Shown one piece after another: positions 1 through 5,405 of a DNA stretch of 5,645 nucleotides. How positions within the stretch are numbered: the first letter of the stretch is position 1; the number at the start of each line of letters is the position of its first letter. This DNA comes from Gallionellaceae bacterium (GTDB taxonomy: Bacteria; Pseudomonadota; Gammaproteobacteria; Burkholderiales; Gallionellaceae), in the NCBI GenBank assembly GCA_021731185.1, contig JAKFXW010000204.1:1-5645 (forward strand), given 5' to 3'. The notes under the pieces were generated by a model that did not search any database, had not been told where the DNA came from, and worked only from the letters and a program-made list of their open reading frames with translations. Made by a program: the position numbers and the translations under genes.

Positions 1-1
1 G

Positions 2-100
2 TTAGCGCTACACGATGAAAAAATTGCATTGAAGTTGCGTGCTCTTCGTCAAGCTCAAACAAAAGCTGCCATGGCGATGAAACTGCCACCTGTGAAATGA
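2..100 (+). CDS. purE: PurE, 5-(carboxyamino)imidazole ribonucleotide mutase, C-terminal end (5' truncated)
   Basis: Only the last 32 codons are present; the gene starts upstream of the window. The frame opens at base 2 and reads LALHDEKIALKLRALRQAQT, then a short tail ending PPVK and a TGA stop at 98-100. A C-terminal helix of the form LAL.D..+..+LR..R..QT is typical of class I PurE, the bacterial mutase that moves the carboxyl group of N5-CAIR to give CAIR in purine synthesis. The identity is strongly supported by the next gene, purK, whose ATG (97-99) overlaps this stop in an ATGA junction, the usual purEK order. No catalytic residue of PurE lies in the part seen here, so the call rests on the tail pattern and the context. 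Confidence 0.85.
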   Translation, partial: LALHDEKIALKLRALRQAQTKAAMAMKLPPVK

Positions 101-1263
101 TTGCATCAGATGTTATTTTACCGAATGCAACTTTAGGCATACTTGGTGGTGGGCAACTGGGGCGAATGTTTGTTGTGGCTGCGCGCACCATGGGTTATCA
201 GGTCACCGTGCTTGATCCTGATCCTGATAGCCCCGCCGCGCAATTGGCCAATACCCATATTCAAGCTGAGTACACTGATCAAGCAGCGCTGGATAAATTA
301 GCCGAAACATGTGCGGCTATTACTACTGAGTTTGAAAATGTACCCGCTACCGTGTTGGAATATCTGGCGAAATTCCTGCCAGTGAGACCTTCTGGCGCAG
401 TCGTGGCGATTACTCAAGATCGCATACGCGAGAAGAATTTTTTACAGAGCAATGGTTTTAAAACCGCGCGTTTCGCCATCATCGAAAAATCTCAGCAAGT
501 AGCCACGGCGGTGCAACACACAGGCCTGCCTGCGGTACTCAAACTCAGTCGCTTGGGCTACGATGGCAAGGGGCAAAAAATGGTGCACACCTTGCGCGAG
601 GCGCAACAGGCATACCAGGATTTTGGCGCACAGCCAGCAGTGTTGGAAGAGTTGGTCGCTATAAAAATGGAAATTTCCATCATCTTAGTACGCAGTGCTG
701 ATGGCAGTATGTCCACTTATCCGCCCAGCGAAAATATACATCGTAATGGGATTCTGGATATAGGCATAGTCCCAGCGCGTATCGCTCCTGCTCTGACTGA
801 AGTTGCAACGCAAGCAGCGCAGCACATTGCAGACAAGCTGCAATATTGTGGCGTGATGGCAGTGGAATTTTTTCTCACTCAGGCAGGTGAGTTATTGGTG
901 AATGAAATTGCCCCGCGTCCGCATAACAGTGGCCATTTCACGCTGGACGCTTGCACGACTTCGCAGTTTGAGCAACAGGTTCGCAGCTTATGCGGCTTGC
1001 CTCTGGGTGATGTGACTGTGTGTCAGCCATCGGTGATGGTAAATATCCTTGGTGATCTATGGGAAGGTGACTTATGGCATGAAAAAAATGTGCCAGATTG
1101 GACTAAAGTATTGCGTCACCCGCACGCCAAGCTGCATTTGTACGGCAAACAAGAGGCGCGCGCAGGACGGAAAATGGGGCATTACACCTGTGTCGGTGAA
1201 AACATGAAAGATGTGTTGACGCTGGCTTTGAAAATTCAGAACGAACTAACGTCTATCCGTTAA
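97..1263 (+). CDS. purK: PurK, N5-carboxyaminoimidazole ribonucleotide synthase (ATP-grasp)
   Basis: This cytoplasmic enzyme uses ATP and bicarbonate to convert AIR to N5-CAIR, the substrate of PurE encoded just upstream. The 388 residues are a normal family length. The N-terminal nucleotide-fold motif GILGGGQLGRM is at 14-24 and TTEFENVP at 76-83. The ATP-grasp core has Lys149 followed by the glycine-rich YDGKGQ loop (155-160), EEL at 184-186, and SENIHRNGIL at 211-220. The metal-binding end of the domain has E257 in VEFF and E270 in NEIAPRPHNSGH (269-280). The C-terminal GKQEARAGRKMGH (350-362) is also a family signature. The ATG overlaps the purE stop and has no clear Shine-Dalgarno sequence ahead of it, so translation is probably coupled to purE. 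All expected motifs are present and nothing is broken. Confidence 0.97.
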   Translation: MIASDVILPNATLGILGGGQLGRMFVVAARTMGYQVTVLDPDPDSPAAQLANTHIQAEYTDQAALDKLAETCAAITTEFENVPATVLEYLAKFLPVRPSGAVVAITQDRIREKNFLQSNGFKTARFAIIEKSQQVATAVQHTGLPAVLKLSRLGYDGKGQKMVHTLREAQQAYQDFGAQPAVLEELVAIKMEISIILVRSADGSMSTYPPSENIHRNGILDIGIVPARIAPALTEVATQAAQHIADKLQYCGVMAVEFFLTQAGELLVNEIAPRPHNSGHFTLDACTTSQFEQQVRSLCGLPLGDVTVCQPSVMVNILGDLWEGDLWHEKNVPDWTKVLRHPHAKLHLYGKQEARAGRKMGHYTCVGENMKDVLTLALKIQNELTSIR

Positions 1264-1268
1264 ATAAA

Positions 1269-1287
1269 CACTGATTAGGGATCAGTG
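1269..1287. terminator. Probable bidirectional terminator between convergent purK and lipoprotein operon
   Basis: A perfect 7-bp inverted repeat, CACTGAT and ATCAGTG, is separated by a 5-base loop (taggg). It starts six bases after the purK stop and ends six bases before the stop codon of the minus-strand gene. On the + strand it is followed by ATTTTCT. On the - strand it is followed by TTTATTT. The stem is short and AT-rich, so it would be a modest intrinsic terminator. Its position between two convergent genes is the best argument for that role. Confidence 0.6.
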
Positions 1288-1292
1288 ATTTT

Positions 1293-2348
1293 CTAAATTT
1301 TTCCTATTGCCATGTTAATGATGGCCTGCCCCAACTCATTTTTCAACACGGTTTCTGCGTGTCCTAAGGCGCGTTTGATAGCACTGGCTTTATCTGGCGC
1401 ACTGCTTTTTATGAGCCAGTTTTTTGTGCCGCGCACGCGACCACTGGCCGCTTCGATCAAGGTGATTTCTAAATTGCCACGCTGCCAATACCAACCACCT
1501 TGCTGTCCCAGATCGGTTAAATTTATGTGGGCGCGCACGATAAATTCAGCTTGTTTTTTTTCTTCCAGCAAATAACCCGCATGTGCTAACGCGCCGTTTA
1601 TAATTTCTGCAAAACCCGGCGGTGCATCGGCAGCTATGTCTGGAGCCAGCTTGATGCGTTGCAGCAAGCTGCCCAGATTTGATTTAAGTTGTGCGCTGCT
1701 TAAATTGGAAGGTATCCCGCGTCCGCTGACATCGACAATTTGCAGGGATTTTTGCACGGACTCACGCGCTTGCTGGGATTCTAACGCCAAGCTGGCAGCA
1801 GCAATTTTCAGAAATAAATCTTGACTGCTCTGCGCGTGATCAATGTGCAGAGTAGTCATTCTATCCAGTTCGCCAAGTTCCTGACGAAAACTAGTGGCAG
1901 CTTGCGCTCGAGGCAGGATGCCCAGCGCGTGGTAACTGCGGGTGGCGGGATCTTGCCACTGCTCCACTATTTGAATGCCACGCACAACCTGTTCGGTGTG
2001 TGCAGAAATGCGGCGAGAATAACTACCTTCAAATTTTCCTGTACTCCTGTTGGCTGAATGATCGCTTGCAGCGGAGTCATCCGCCGACGGGTCATTGGTA
2101 GAGTGAGTCTTAAAACTTTGCACATCATCGCTGGCGACAGTCATCGCTACTTGAAACACCTTCGCAATATCGGCGCGCGCTCTATCTTTGGCATCTTCTT
2201 GTGAATTTGCTTGCCCGCGCCCCAGTAAATAATCCGTGCTTGGGAACTCTCTGCTTGCGCCTGTAACCCAGTCAGGTTGAGGTAGTTTGGATGAAACGCA
2301 ACCGCCCAAGATGGTAGTAATCAGTATGGTTAAAATGATAGCGCGCAT
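1293..2348 (-). CDS. LPP20-type lipoprotein, long form, last gene of the lipoprotein operon
   Basis: This is a predicted 351-aa lipoprotein. Its signal peptide ends in the lipobox LGGC (14-17), and Val at +2 suggests outer-membrane sorting. The mature N-terminus resembles the LPP20 family: PDWV at 25-28, LGRGQA at 42-47, and the Ala/Arg helix DAKDRARADIAKVF at 52-65. A Ser/Asp/Asn-rich stretch at about 79-105 looks like a loop insertion. YHALGILPRAQA (139-150) would be the last strand of that domain. The second half (about 245-345) is a separate region with strands such as FIVRAHINLTDL, an aromatic GGWYWQRGNLEITLIEA and a closing Ala-rich helix; I do not recognise it. The ATG overlaps the stop of the preceding gene by one base (TAATG) and has GGGAG six bases upstream. 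Function is unknown; by context it works with the other three lipoproteins. Confidence 0.85.
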   Translation of the reverse strand: MRAIILTILITTILGGCVSSKLPQPDWVTGASREFPSTDYLLGRGQANSQEDAKDRARADIAKVFQVAMTVASDDVQSFKTHSTNDPSADDSAASDHSANRSTGKFEGSYSRRISAHTEQVVRGIQIVEQWQDPATRSYHALGILPRAQAATSFRQELGELDRMTTLHIDHAQSSQDLFLKIAAASLALESQQARESVQKSLQIVDVSGRGIPSNLSSAQLKSNLGSLLQRIKLAPDIAADAPPGFAEIINGALAHAGYLLEEKKQAEFIVRAHINLTDLGQQGGWYWQRGNLEITLIEAASGRVRGTKNWLIKSSAPDKASAIKRALGHAETVLKNELGQAIINMAIGKI

Positions 2349-3997
2349 TATTTTCTCCCGATAGCTTGGTTGGTATTTGAGGATAGTGCTGAGGTGGATT
2401 GTGCGGCGATAAGCTCCGTTGGAGCCGGTGTTGCTGATGCAGGTGATGCGGCGGACTCCTGGCGGCTAGATTGAGATAAAGGTACCAAGGTAACGGGTGG
2501 TGAGATTGTGGTTGGCACAATAGCAGGTTGCACCGCCACCCAATGCTCCGTCAAATAGGTTTTGCGCGCAGGGGTAACAATAATATCTGCGTACTCGCGT
2601 GTGTCGACCACCTGCCCACCTGCCGCAAGTAGTTCTATCTTGACCCTGTAACTGCCAGGCGACAGTGGCAGCCGCGCCAACTGAATATTTGAGGGTAGCG
2701 TCAGCCAACTGCGCGTGTCTGCGCGCTCAGTGGCAATTGATGCAATTTGCATGGCAACGCCACCGATTAATCTTACCATCGCATCGTTATCTTTGTTTGA
2801 CGGCTTGGTTACAGCTTTCTGTAATTGAACTTTAGCAACTGCACGAGCTAAAGTGCGTGCAGTAATGGCTGGCATACGTGCATTCAGCGTGTGCTCGGCA
2901 ACTGCGGCAACATTCTCCATCTGTTCAGTGGTCTTGGTATTCGTTGTGTTTGTATTTGGTTTGACTAAATCGGGTTTGATTAAGCCAGGGTTGATTAAAT
3001 CGGAGTTGTTTAAATTTGGCAGCAATATGTTTGGCATGGGCTGTTGTTCCACCACGCTGATGCGCGCTGCGTGTACCAGATTGAGCCGTGCTTGATAATA
3101 TGGCAATGCAATCCGCACGATTTTGCCACTGCTTACATCCGGCAAGGAGACGGCTTTTTCGCGTTTAATAGGAGCTAAGCCGTTATGCAGAAAAAACACT
3201 AACTCCCCGTTTCTGGGTATGGCAAGTTGCTCATGTTCGTTGGACTCTTGGGCAGATTTTTTAGGAGGTTCTTGTGGTGGTATGGAGGGTATTTTTTCTG
3301 GTGTGATACCGAACTCAGTTCGATATTTTTCCTCCTCATCGCGCAATCCTAAACGCTGAGTCAGGCGCAATAAATCTTGTTTCAGCAAGGTAGGGACGGC
3401 TGTTGTAGTGGTTTTTTTGTATTCCTCATACGCTTTACGATAAGCAATCATGGCATCACTCCACTCGCTGCCGTCTTCATAAATCATCGCGGTCAGATAG
3501 CGCAATAAAGCATGTTCACCCGATTTAAATGAACTGATATTTTCATTCAGTTCACGCAATTTTACATCGACCTGCAATGCCTCTACCCGTGCGGCATCTG
3601 GCTTGCCCAGTTCCAGAAAATTCAGTGCCATATAAAAATGCAGCAACACCTGTTCATACTCATCTCCTGTATAACTGACGGTGGAATCGTTGATCACAAA
3701 GGACAGCGCATTTTCACGGATGCTGGTGGCATATAGCCGATTCATCTCTTGCTTGGCCGCCTCCAGGGCAACGTTAGAGCCAGTAAAATCGCGCTTCATA
3801 CGCAAGATCATGCCTTTGTTCAGCAGATAAAGCACACGCTGATTTTTTTGATTTGACTGCCGTTCAATACTTTGTAAGGCAACATCGTATTGTCGCGTGG
3901 CTAATGCGCGCTCTATGGTCATGAAAGAATCGCTGTACGAGGCGCACCCGCCCAATGTCAAAAAAAATAGCCATGAAAAGGCATGTCGCTGTCCCAC
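2348..3997 (-). CDS. COG3014-type lipoprotein with TPR-like N-terminal half
   Basis: This is a predicted 549-aa lipoprotein with a short signal peptide and lipobox LGGC (15-18), Ala at +2. Residues 25-215 are helical and TPR-like: repeated amphipathic helices including RQYDVALQSIE (35-45), YEQVLLHFYMALNFLELGKPDAARVEALQ (114-142) and WSDAMIAYRKAYEEYKK (179-195). The second half matches what I remember of COG3014 proteins: GELVFFLHNGLAPIKRE (264-280), ARMPAITARTLARAVAK (373-389) and ADTRSWLTLPSNIQLARLPL (426-445), then a likely beta region and a Pro/Ala/Ser-rich tail (about 490-549). A Pro-rich linker lies at 235-247 and a pentapeptide-repeat insert at 328-347. The start is GTG. An in-frame TGA three codons upstream excludes an earlier start, and a good AGGTGAG ribosome site lies five bases before it. 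The next gene starts within this stop codon. The molecular function of the family is unknown; an outer-membrane-anchored scaffold is my inference. Confidence 0.87.
   Translation of the reverse strand: MGQRHAFSWLFFLTLGGCASYSDSFMTIERALATRQYDVALQSIERQSNQKNQRVLYLLNKGMILRMKRDFTGSNVALEAAKQEMNRLYATSIRENALSFVINDSTVSYTGDEYEQVLLHFYMALNFLELGKPDAARVEALQVDVKLRELNENISSFKSGEHALLRYLTAMIYEDGSEWSDAMIAYRKAYEEYKKTTTTAVPTLLKQDLLRLTQRLGLRDEEEKYRTEFGITPEKIPSIPPQEPPKKSAQESNEHEQLAIPRNGELVFFLHNGLAPIKREKAVSLPDVSSGKIVRIALPYYQARLNLVHAARISVVEQQPMPNILLPNLNNSDLINPGLIKPDLVKPNTNTTNTKTTEQMENVAAVAEHTLNARMPAITARTLARAVAKVQLQKAVTKPSNKDNDAMVRLIGGVAMQIASIATERADTRSWLTLPSNIQLARLPLSPGSYRVKIELLAAGGQVVDTREYADIIVTPARKTYLTEHWVAVQPAIVPTTISPPVTLVPLSQSSRQESAASPASATPAPTELIAAQSTSALSSNTNQAIGRK
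2961..3020 (-). repeat. Four tandem 15-bp units inside the COG3014-type gene (pentapeptide repeat)
   Basis: On the + strand four units follow without gaps: TTGACTAAATCGGGT (2961), TTGATTAAGCCAGGG (2976), TTGATTAAATCGGAG (2991) and a diverged TTGTTTAAATTTGGC (3006). As protein they read, in gene order, PNLNN-SDLIN-PGLIK-PDLVK (residues 327-346), a five-residue period of the form P-D-L-I-K. It lies in the linker before the region at 360-450 and is followed by a Thr/Asn-rich run (TNTTNTKTTEQ). The repeat is in phase with the codons, so copy number can change without a frameshift. It looks like a recent slippage or duplication expansion of a flexible linker. Confidence 0.9.
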
Positions 3998-4002
3998 CTC
4001 TG

Positions 4003-4009
4003 CTCACCT
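4003..4009 (-). promoter_or_regulatory. Ribosome binding site deciding the GTG start of the COG3014-type gene
   Basis: The minus strand reads AGGTGAG, then five bases (CAGAG), then the GTG at 3997-3995. It matches the anti-Shine-Dalgarno core over seven bases. The TGA inside it (4006-4004) is in frame with the GTG, so no longer reading frame is possible. This supports the GTG start and independent ribosome entry here, unlike the coupled TAATG junctions elsewhere in the operon. Confidence 0.75.
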
Positions 4010-4046
4010 AAAAAGTAACTTACTCACTACGTGCTTCATAACCAGC

Positions 4047-4077
4047 GACTTGGTTGTTGTCTTTTGACAACCTAGTC
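4047..4077 (+). other. Hairpin 1 of the tandem repeat
   Basis: On the + strand GACT (4047-4050) pairs with AGTC (4074-4077). After a T-T mismatch, GGTTGT (4052-4057) pairs with ACAACC (4067-4072). A T-G wobble at 4058/4066 closes a 7-base loop GTCTTTT (4059-4065). A competing inner stem also exists: GTTGTC (4056-4061) with GACAAC (4066-4071) around a TTTT loop. In the operon mRNA (minus strand) the wobble becomes an A-C mismatch, so the long stem is slightly weaker there. No U-tract follows on the minus strand. Confidence 0.8.
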
Positions 4078-4094
4078 GAATGGCTATAACCAAT

Positions 4095-4125
4095 GACTTG
4101 CCCAGCGTCTTTTGCTGGGTTAGTC
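4095..4125 (+). other. Hairpin 2 of the tandem repeat
   Basis: It has the same geometry as hairpin 1. GACT (4095-4098) pairs with AGTC (4122-4125). There is a T-T mismatch, then a G-T wobble (4100/4120). CCCAGC (4101-4106) pairs perfectly with GCTGGG (4114-4119) around the loop GTCTTTT (4107-4113). The inner arms share no base with the corresponding six-base blocks of hairpin 1, yet pair fully, and with more GC. No T-tract follows directly on either strand, so it is not a classical terminator. Confidence 0.8.
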
Positions 4126-4165
4126 AGATGGCTAGTAGTTATATCAGTTGTTTCATCAGAATTGC

Positions 4166-4777
4166 TCAAAATCGGAGTTTGCTGCGCTCGACCAGCTTTT
4201 TAATTTTCTTTTGCCCTATCCAAACTTTGTTGTTGTCGACTAGGTTAATCAAGGTTAAATCCACCTGATAGAAACGCACCTGCGTGCTGCCGGAGGCATC
4301 AATGATGGTGTTGATCGTGCCTTTCAACATAAAGTCCGCGCCTTGCTCTTGTCCCATCGCCTTGCGTGTCGCTTCGCTGGCGTTGAGATCCATGTCTTTA
4401 CGCTCGGTGCGAATTTCATTGCGTTCGGTGGAGGAGGCGACAAATTTAACCTTGCCAGCATTGATCAGCGCACGCTCCATGTCAGCCACAAACGTATTCA
4501 CATTAATATGTTCGTGACTCAGGTTGCGAACTTCTCCTACTATCAAGGCGGGTTGGCGATTTTTGTTATTCATAAATTCAGCCATCCAGCCTCGGCTCAA
4601 CACATCGCGGATCATCTCCTCTGAGACTTGCTGTGAATCTGTGTCATTCCATGCGCCGCTGAGGTCTTTAACCTGACCCGCATCCATGCGTTCTACGGAG
4701 GTGGCGCAACCCCCTGCCAGCAAGAGCATGGTTAATACAAAGCCCAGCTTGAAATTTGGTAGCGTCAATTTAAGCAT
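4166..4777 (-). CDS. lpoB: LpoB-family lipoprotein (penicillin-binding protein activator-like)
   Basis: This is a predicted 203-aa lipoprotein. A hydrophobic signal segment (11-20) is followed by lipobox AGGC with Cys24 and Ala at +2, suggesting the outer membrane. The globular domain starts almost at once: DLSGAWNDTDSQQVSEEM (38-55), PALIVGEVRNLSHEHINVNTF (76-96), ERALINAGKVKFVASSTERNEIRTER (101-126), QGADFMLKGTI (145-155) and KVWIGQKKIKKLV (184-196). These are the hallmarks of the LpoB family as I know it. In E. coli, LpoB activates the peptidoglycan synthase PBP1b, but that is not shown for this branch. The linker after Cys24 is only about 13 residues, much shorter than the long disordered linker of E. 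coli LpoB. The ATG overlaps the upstream stop by one base (TAATG), with GGGGA seven bases before it. The symbol denotes family membership rather than proven orthology. Confidence 0.88.
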   Translation of the reverse strand: MLKLTLPNFKLGFVLTMLLLAGGCATSVERMDAGQVKDLSGAWNDTDSQQVSEEMIRDVLSRGWMAEFMNNKNRQPALIVGEVRNLSHEHINVNTFVADMERALINAGKVKFVASSTERNEIRTERKDMDLNASEATRKAMGQEQGADFMLKGTINTIIDASGSTQVRFYQVDLTLINLVDNNKVWIGQKKIKKLVERSKLRF

Positions 4778-5343
4778 TATCTTTTCCCCTTGGTTAAACG
4801 GTCAAAAATATTATCTGCGTTTTCATCAAAGTAGAGTCGTAAATCTTGATTCATATCCTTCACGCTATCCAAAATTGGACTCACTTGTTTGATATCCAGC
4901 TCGGCGAGGGAGTAAATAACGTTTTTTTTCGTGTCGCGATATGATGCAATGATTCTCGAACCAGGTAAGTTTACCTCGCTCATACTGGAAATCTGCCGCG
5001 AGACTGAGGTTACATTTTCGGTGGTGTTGGCAGTTTTTTCAGAGGCTGCATAATCCTTGCCAACCACCTTTAGGAAAGAGGTTAGAATGAGTGCCACTTC
5101 AGTCCGTGCACGATTATCCGCCGTCGATTTTTGCAGTGCCATATCTCCCATTTCACGAGCCATACCTACCCCATGAAATAATCGACCATCCTTGTTATTT
5201 AAAGCTTGCGTACCTTGGTTTACCCAATCCGGCACACCCTCCAGCCCTAAATTACTCTCCACTTTGTTTGCGCTGGAACAAGCAGCCAGTGTGACGATAA
5301 GTGCAGCGCTAAGTAATCTTGAACCCCAATTTAATATATGCAT
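4777..5343 (-). CDS. LPP20-family lipoprotein, short form, first gene of the operon
   Basis: This is a predicted 188-aa lipoprotein. The signal peptide carries Arg9 before a hydrophobic run and ends in lipobox LAAC (19-22), with Ser at +2 favouring outer-membrane sorting. The mature protein has the LPP20 pattern: PDWVNQG at 38-44, LFHGVGMA at 55-62, an Ala/Arg helix ADNRARTEVALILTSFLK at 75-92, and strands PGSRIIASYRD (127-137) and VIYSLAELD (142-150), ending in a charged helix (157-188). The ATG at 5343 has a GGAGA ribosome site five bases upstream. It is the promoter-proximal gene, and its stop is shared with the start of the lpoB-like gene. The same family appears in longer form as the last gene of the block. 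Function is unknown; by context it partners the LpoB-like protein. Confidence 0.86.
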   Translation of the reverse strand: MHILNWGSRLLSAALIVTLAACSSANKVESNLGLEGVPDWVNQGTQALNNKDGRLFHGVGMAREMGDMALQKSTADNRARTEVALILTSFLKVVGKDYAASEKTANTTENVTSVSRQISSMSEVNLPGSRIIASYRDTKKNVIYSLAELDIKQVSPILDSVKDMNQDLRLYFDENADNIFDRLTKGKR

Positions 5344-5381
5344 GATTTTCTCCGAATAATAGTAAACTTGCCGAAAAAGTG

Positions 5382-5398
5382 GGCTTAAAGAACAAGCC
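5382..5398 (-). other. Small stem-loop at the predicted 5' end of the operon mRNA
   Basis: GGCTT and AAGCC pair perfectly around a 7-base loop. On the minus strand the stem is followed, after CAC, by a run of five T. If the promoter above is right, this hairpin begins about two bases from the transcript 5' end. There it would more likely protect the mRNA than terminate it. The stem has only 5 bp. Confidence 0.35.
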
Positions 5399-5405
5399 GT
5401 GACGA

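Larger units (their letters stand above)
4038..4133. repeat. Tandem 48-bp repeat, two copies, each with a covarying hairpin
   Basis: Copy 1 is 4038-4085 and copy 2 is 4086-4133, with no gap. Thirty-two of the 48 positions are identical. The conserved blocks are ATAACCA, GACTTG, GTCTTTTG, TAGTC and ATGGCT. The differences are two bases before GACTTG, two bases after TAGTC, and two whole six-base blocks on either side of the conserved GTCTTTTG. Those blocks are GTTGTT and ACAACC in copy 1, CCCAGC and CTGGGT in copy 2. They form the inner hairpin arms, and pairing is preserved in both copies. The repeat fills most of the 168-bp gap between the lpoB-like and COG3014-type genes. I do not recognise it as a named repeat family. 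Confidence 0.9.
4020..4169 (-). other. Stop-free frame through the tandem repeats; possible small ORF, unproven
   Basis: One minus-strand frame, out of phase with the lpoB-like gene, stays open through both repeats and ends at TAA (4022-4020). Its only plausible start in the gap side is a TTG (4169-4167) that overlaps the lpoB-like TGA, giving 49 codons. The repeat period of 48 bp equals 16 codons, so it reads as two related peptides, SHLTNPAKDAGQVIGY and SHSTRLSKDNNQVAGY, identical at 9 of 16 positions. There is no ribosome binding site ahead of the TTG, and the composition is polar with no recognisable domain. The compensatory changes in the hairpins are better explained by a nucleic-acid structure, so I regard this as probably not translated. 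Confidence 0.15.

Noticed and set aside
1312..2057. Plus-strand open frames antisense to the long LPP20-type gene
   Set aside because: They mirror the codon pattern of the real minus-strand gene, have no ribosome sites and read as Ser/Cys-rich antisense translation.
2272..2708. Minus-strand open frames of about 80 codons overlapping the COG3014-type gene end
   Set aside because: They overlap well-supported coding sequence in other frames, lack recognisable domains and show low-complexity His/Pro or Arg content typical of shadows.
4038..4133. Tandem hairpins as intrinsic terminators or an attenuator of the operon
   Set aside because: Neither hairpin is followed by a T-tract in the operon direction, and the same loop in two copies is not typical of terminators.
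4038..4133. CRISPR array or integron attC sites
   Set aside because: The two units are adjacent with no spacers and differ in internal arms. The expected attC end boxes (RYYYAAC/GTTRRRY) are not found at the right places, and no integrase or cas gene is present.
4166..4210. Programmed frameshift joining the lpoB-like gene to the open frame through the repeats
   Set aside because: The AAAAAG run near 4200 is not a full X-XXY-YYZ slippery site in the reading frame, and the lpoB-like protein already ends with a normal family C-terminus.
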